In this document: positions 6,533 to 8,556 of the stretch, piece after piece
How the letters are laid out: each line of letters opens with the position of its first letter
How positions within the stretch are numbered: the first letter of the stretch is position 1
NCBI GenBank assembly: GCA_026994125.1
Contig: JALWRJ010000069.1
Location: 1-8,556, forward strand
Direction: 5' to 3'
Source of the DNA: Cyclobacteriaceae bacterium
GTDB taxonomy: Bacteria; Bacteroidota; Bacteroidia; Cytophagales; Cyclobacteriaceae
DNA: 8,556 nucleotides
Position numbers and translations under genes: made by a program
Notes under the pieces: generated by a model
The model's database searches: none
Seen by the model: the letters and a program-made list of their open reading frames with translations, nothing else
Told to the model about the DNA's origin: nothing

Positions 6533-6665
6533 TAAAAGCATACAATAAAGTTTCCATCAAAAAATGGGAAGGCATAAATTGTACTGTTAACGGGGTTATT
6601 GCTTTTGAAATTGTTTAATAAGTGGTTATTGATTCAATATTTTAGATAACCAATGAATAATAACA

Positions 6666-6685
6666 TGTTGTATTCCAGTACAACA
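6666..6685. repeat. 7-bp hairpin TGTTGTA-N6-TACAACA
   Basis: TGTTGTA (6666-6672) and TACAACA (6679-6685) are perfectly complementary with loop TTCCAG. It lies in the noncoding region upstream of marR and has a TGTTG half-site like the candidate MarR operator, so it could be a second weak operator or just a hairpin. Confidence 0.4.
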
Positions 6686-6712
6686 CAACTAATTCAATTG
6701 GGCGGTCGAACG

Positions 6713-6801
6713 GGTCATCAAAGCACCTATCCGTCCGAATTTGATTAATGCTAATAATTTATACTGAATTGTAAACATACACTTTTACCGGTTTGATGAC
6801 C
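6713..6801. repeat. 10-bp inverted repeat GGTCATCAAA / TTTGATGACC
   Basis: GGTCATCAAA (6713-6722) and TTTGATGACC (6792-6801) are exact complements separated by 69 bases of noncoding DNA. The arrangement resembles the ends of a very small nonautonomous element or a long-stem RNA fold, but no target-site duplication was recognised. Confidence 0.5.
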
Positions 6802-6806
6802 TAGCC

Positions 6807-6818
6807 ATTATTGGCAAC
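6807..6818. repeat. 12-bp repeat flanking the parDE module (downstream copy)
   Basis: ATTATTGGCAAC lies 20 bases past the parE stop (in the direction of transcription) and is the partner of 7413-7424. A short match like this can arise by chance in AT-rich DNA, so its meaning as an integration or recombination scar is uncertain. Confidence 0.4.
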
Positions 6819-6838
6819 AATACGTACTTTGGCAACCG

Positions 6839-7126
6839 CTAAAGAATATTGTTCAGATCCTGCTTTCCAACTATAGCCATTATTTCAACAATGTTATCAC
6901 AGACCTTAAAATAAATGGTATCAGAACCACAAACACAACGTCTGTATCCTTTCTTTATATAATCAATTGATTCAAATGAAAATGGTTGTTGAGCAATAAT
7001 GTCAAAATATTTGAAAAATGAATCAAAATACTTATCAGCCTGAGCAATCCCAAATTTTTCAACTCCGAAATGGTGAATTCGTATTAAATCTGCTTTGGCT
7101 TCGTTACTTAATCTATAGTTAGACAT
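6839..7126 (-). CDS. parE: ParE/RelE-superfamily toxin of a type II toxin-antitoxin system
   Basis: This 95-residue protein has the usual toxin length and pattern: an opening strand YRLSNEAKADL (4-14), a helical hairpin with FG..QADKYF (25-34), IAQQPF (44-49), then GYRRCVCGSDTIYFKV (60-75), and a closing strand ending in KQDLNNIL. The GYRR and G(S/H)..IY(Y/F) blocks are hallmarks of ParE, whose members poison DNA gyrase; RelE relatives instead cleave ribosome-bound mRNA. The ParD-type partner favours ParE, but the target is not proved. The start ATG lies inside the last codons of the antitoxin gene (8-nt overlap), which is normal for coupled expression. The pair is poorer in G+C than the protease gene and is surrounded by repeat-rich noncoding DNA, consistent with horizontal acquisition. 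Confidence 0.85.
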   Translation of the reverse strand: MSNYRLSNEAKADLIRIHHFGVEKFGIAQADKYFDSFFKYFDIIAQQPFSFESIDYIKKGYRRCVCGSDTIYFKVCDNIVEIMAIVGKQDLNNIL

Positions 7127-7358
7127 TTAATAAAGACTTAGATTGGCTCAAGATTTGATCCTTACTTTCATTAGTAAATCCACTATTTTCAGCTTTATCA
7201 AGCTTAGTTCTAATCCAATCTATTTGTACTTGCTGTTTTCTTGCTTGTCTAATCAAATCGTTGATGAGTTCACTTTTACTAGAGTATTCTTTCTTGCTCA
7301 TCTGAGATTTTAACCATTTATCGTTCGGTTCTGTAAATGAGATACTTTGTCTTATCAT
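7119..7358 (-). CDS. parD: ParD-family ribbon-helix-helix antitoxin
   Basis: This 79-residue protein begins with a ribbon strand IRQSISFT (2-9) and two helices, the second at about YSSKSELINDLIRQAR (25-40), as in ParD/CopG DNA-binding antitoxins. The segment after residue 44 (QIDWIRTKLDKAENSGFT) corresponds to the helix and extended tail by which ParD wraps around and neutralises ParE; the last residues are probably disordered. It precedes the toxin and overlaps it by 8 nt, the standard order that makes antitoxin first. The start ATG at 7358 follows a promoter and an 8-bp inverted repeat, fitting autorepression by the RHH dimer. No Shine-Dalgarno sequence is visible. Confidence 0.87.
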   Translation of the reverse strand: MIRQSISFTEPNDKWLKSQMSKKEYSSKSELINDLIRQARKQQVQIDWIRTKLDKAENSGFTNESKDQILSQSKSLLNV

Positions 7359-7366
7359 AGTATTTT

Positions 7367-7397
7367 TTGGTGTAAATATACATCATATCTACACCAA
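7367..7397. promoter_or_regulatory. Inverted-repeat operator upstream of parD
   Basis: TTGGTGTA (7367-7374) and TACACCAA (7390-7397) are perfect 8-bp complements with centres 23 bp apart, about two helical turns. One arm touches the -7 element and the other lies between the -7 and -33 elements. This fits cooperative binding of ParD or ParDE dimers to shut off their own promoter; binding is inferred. Confidence 0.55.
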
Positions 7398-7403
7398 TCG
7401 CAA
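7373..7403 (-). promoter_or_regulatory. Candidate promoter of parDE
   Basis: On the minus strand TTG (complement of 7401-7403) is followed by exactly 20 nt and TATATTTA (complement of 7373-7380). The -7 element ends 14 nt before the parD ATG. Spacing and the TAnnTTTA form are the same as for the marR promoter candidate. Confidence 0.45.
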
Positions 7404-7412
7404 GTCTTGAGT

Positions 7413-7424
7413 ATTGTTAGCAAC
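7413..7424. repeat. 12-bp repeat flanking the parDE module (upstream copy)
   Basis: ATTGTTAGCAAC matches ATTATTGGCAAC at 6807-6818, just beyond the toxin gene, in 10 of 12 positions and the same orientation; both differences are transitions. The two copies bracket the promoter and both genes of the toxin-antitoxin pair. Confidence 0.4.
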
Positions 7425-7427
7425 TGA

Positions 7428-7465
7428 GAAGCTATGCGCTTCGGTGGAATGCCTCCGGCATTCCA
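7428..7465. repeat. Twin hairpins, REP-like
   Basis: Two adjacent perfect hairpins: GAAGC-TATGC-GCTTC (7428-7442) and TGGAATGCC-TCC-GGCATTCCA (7445-7465, 9-bp stem with 3-nt loop). Only two bases separate them. No T-run follows on either strand, so a simple terminator is unlikely. The form resembles dispersed intergenic palindromic elements. Confidence 0.6.
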
Positions 7466-7539
7466 TTAAACACGTATTAAACCACAATAATAAATTGTTA
7501 TATAAATGTGCGAAAGAATAACTTGAGATAGGCCTAATA

Positions 7540-7556
7540 GTTGCAAAGGAAGCAAC
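7540..7556 (-). terminator. Weak hairpin just after the glycosyltransferase stop
   Basis: GTTGC (7540-7544) and GCAAC (7552-7556) pair around a 7-nt loop, beginning 2 nt past the stop codon of the glycosyltransferase gene. There is no U-run after it, so it is only a possible transcription end or stability element. Confidence 0.25.
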
Positions 7557-7558
7557 AC

Positions 7559-8556
7559 CTACTTACCTGGCAAGCGCTTATAAAACCGATAACCTCCTTC
7601 TTCTTTTACCAATTTTACACCGGGCAGGGTTGGCACATACGTATCGGTAATTTTGGTAATGATGTACACCGGTTTATCTATGTTACCGGTTAATAACCAA
7701 TGCTCATCGCTTCGTTTAGTAAGGTTATTATTGGGTTGTTTAAAGTAAAAAAAAGGTGCATAACTGAAAAAACCACTAGTAGTTACATATACATCCTGCC
7801 CTTGAACCTGCTCTAAAAATGTAATAAGCGAGCCCTGCGTGTGTTGTTCTATTTTAGGGAGCACAAATGCCGAATACAATAGCAAGGTAATGGCTACTCC
7901 ATTGCCCATTACTACCAGGCTCTTGCCAAATTTTTGCCTGGCCAACAAGCGGGCGCTAAGCAGCAACGCAGCCAAAAAAATGCATCCAATTAAAAATTCG
8001 TAACCACTCCAGGGTACGGGTTTCATCAAGCCGGCCACGGCAAAGGGGTCGTTTATGTAGGGTTTAATATCGTTAATAAAATAAACTACCAAAGGCAAAG
8101 CCGTTAGCAATACACCAAACAGCAGGCCTATAACCACATAGGTGACCAGTATAGACCGAGGTATTTTAGTTGAGGTTTGTACTTTGGAATAGAGATACAC
8201 GGCTGCAAGGTAAGATAAGGGCAGGTAAGCCATAGAGGAATAATGCACAATTTTGGTGGTTACCAACGTAAATAAAATCATTACTACCCAAAACAAACTC
8301 ATCATCCACCGGGCCAGGGTATCGTTAGTGGTAGTAGATTTTTGAAAGGCTCCCAAGGCTAGTACCGACATAGGAAAACAACCTAACAGCACCACCACAA
8401 AATGGTAGTAAACGGGCTGTTCGTGTCCGGCTACAGGTTTACTAAAAAGTTCCACCTGGTAGTTAATAAATTCAACAAGAAACCAGGGGCCGTTGGCTAA
8501 TACCTCGGCTCCATACCACATAAAAGAAACCACAAAAGAAGTAAGAGCAAATACGG
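7559..8556 (-). CDS. GT39/ArnT-like membrane glycosyltransferase, C-terminal part (5' end beyond window)
   Basis: The frame is open to the right edge, so the visible 331 residues are the C-terminal part of a longer protein; the in-window GTG at 8533 is internal. Using numbering from that codon, about five to seven membrane segments are visible (near 45-65, 75-115, 128-152, 172-195 and 205-225), followed by a soluble C-terminal tail of about 95 residues. The GPWFLVEFINYQ...GHEQPVYYHF stretch and TKIVHYSSMAYLPL are typical of Bacteroidota GT39/PMT/ArnT-like enzymes. These move a sugar from a polyprenyl-phosphate donor to lipid A, protein or another envelope acceptor on the periplasmic side. The catalytic acidic residues lie in the N-terminal part not shown here. 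The acceptor cannot be predicted from this fragment. Confidence 0.85.
   Translation of the reverse strand, partial: VFALTSFVVSFMWYGAEVLANGPWFLVEFINYQVELFSKPVAGHEQPVYYHFVVVLLGCFPMSVLALGAFQKSTTTNDTLARWMMSLFWVVMILFTLVTTKIVHYSSMAYLPLSYLAAVYLYSKVQTSTKIPRSILVTYVVIGLLFGVLLTALPLVVYFINDIKPYINDPFAVAGLMKPVPWSGYEFLIGCIFLAALLLSARLLARQKFGKSLVVMGNGVAITLLLYSAFVLPKIEQHTQGSLITFLEQVQGQDVYVTTSGFFSYAPFFYFKQPNNNLTKRSDEHWLLTGNIDKPVYIITKITDTYVPTLPGVKLVKEEGGYRFYKRLPGK

Larger units (their letters stand above)
6511..6838. other. Structured intergenic region between parE and marR
   Basis: This 328-base stretch holds no gene I can support. At its left end are the marR promoter and operator. The rest is rich in inverted repeats: TGGTTAT/ATAACCA (6623-6652), TATTGA-T-TCAATA inside it (6627-6639), TGTTGTA/TACAACA (6666-6685) and a wide GGTCATCAAA/TTTGATGACC pair (6713-6801). 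It may contain the 3' end and terminator of the parDE transcript. No transposase or tRNA was seen. Confidence 0.55.

Noticed and set aside
6623..6801. CRISPR array
   Set aside because: There are inverted repeats but no regularly spaced direct repeats or spacers, and no cas genes.
7413..7500. Integron attC site
   Set aside because: The hairpins are suggestive, but I could not match the RYYYAAC and GTTRRRY core sites or the unpaired extrahelical bases.
8531..8533. GTG at 8533 as the start of the glycosyltransferase
   Set aside because: The frame stays open and membrane-protein-like to the window edge, and GT39 proteins are much longer than 324 residues.

Overview
The window looks like a chromosomal piece of a Bacteroidota genome, probably Cytophagales- or Flavobacteriia-like, though I cannot place it further. 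Four things point there. The genes lack Shine-Dalgarno sequences. Three promoter candidates carry the Bacteroidota -7 element (TAnnTTTG or TAnnTTTA). The window has a very long secreted M6 metalloprotease with a tail of ~100-residue 'choice-of-anchor D'/ASH-type repeats. It also has a GT39-type membrane glycosyltransferase with the TKIVHYSS signature I associate with this phylum. All supported genes are on the minus strand, so the window reads biologically from right to left.

Right end (7559-8556): the C-terminal part of a polytopic GT39/ArnT-like glycosyltransferase whose start lies beyond the window. Next comes a compact ParD-ParE type II toxin-antitoxin pair (6839-7358). Its two genes overlap by 8 nt, and a promoter with an 8-bp inverted-repeat operator sits just upstream. 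Hairpin-rich noncoding DNA lies on both sides, and near-identical 12-bp direct repeats flank the module. Then comes a marR-SDR pair (5229-6495): a MarR regulator with a 16-bp palindrome over its own promoter, followed 46 nt later by an NADP-type short-chain dehydrogenase.

Left end (1-4917): a two-gene secreted protease unit. The first gene encodes a 115-residue secreted protein that is essentially only the N-terminal (propeptide-like) domain of an M6 protease. Its stop overlaps the start of the second gene (ATGA), a complete-looking M6 protease with its own signal peptide and its own diverged copy of the same domain. The protease reads open for 1524 codons to the left edge without ending: signal peptide, propeptide-like domain, metzincin catalytic domain with HEFGHNLGLPD, two jelly-roll modules and at least seven ASH-like modules. 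A free-standing propeptide homologue translationally coupled to its protease is the most unusual thing here. It suggests a separately secreted inhibitor or chaperone of the protease, which is an inference from sequence only.

No rRNA, tRNA, CRISPR array, transposase or prophage gene was seen.
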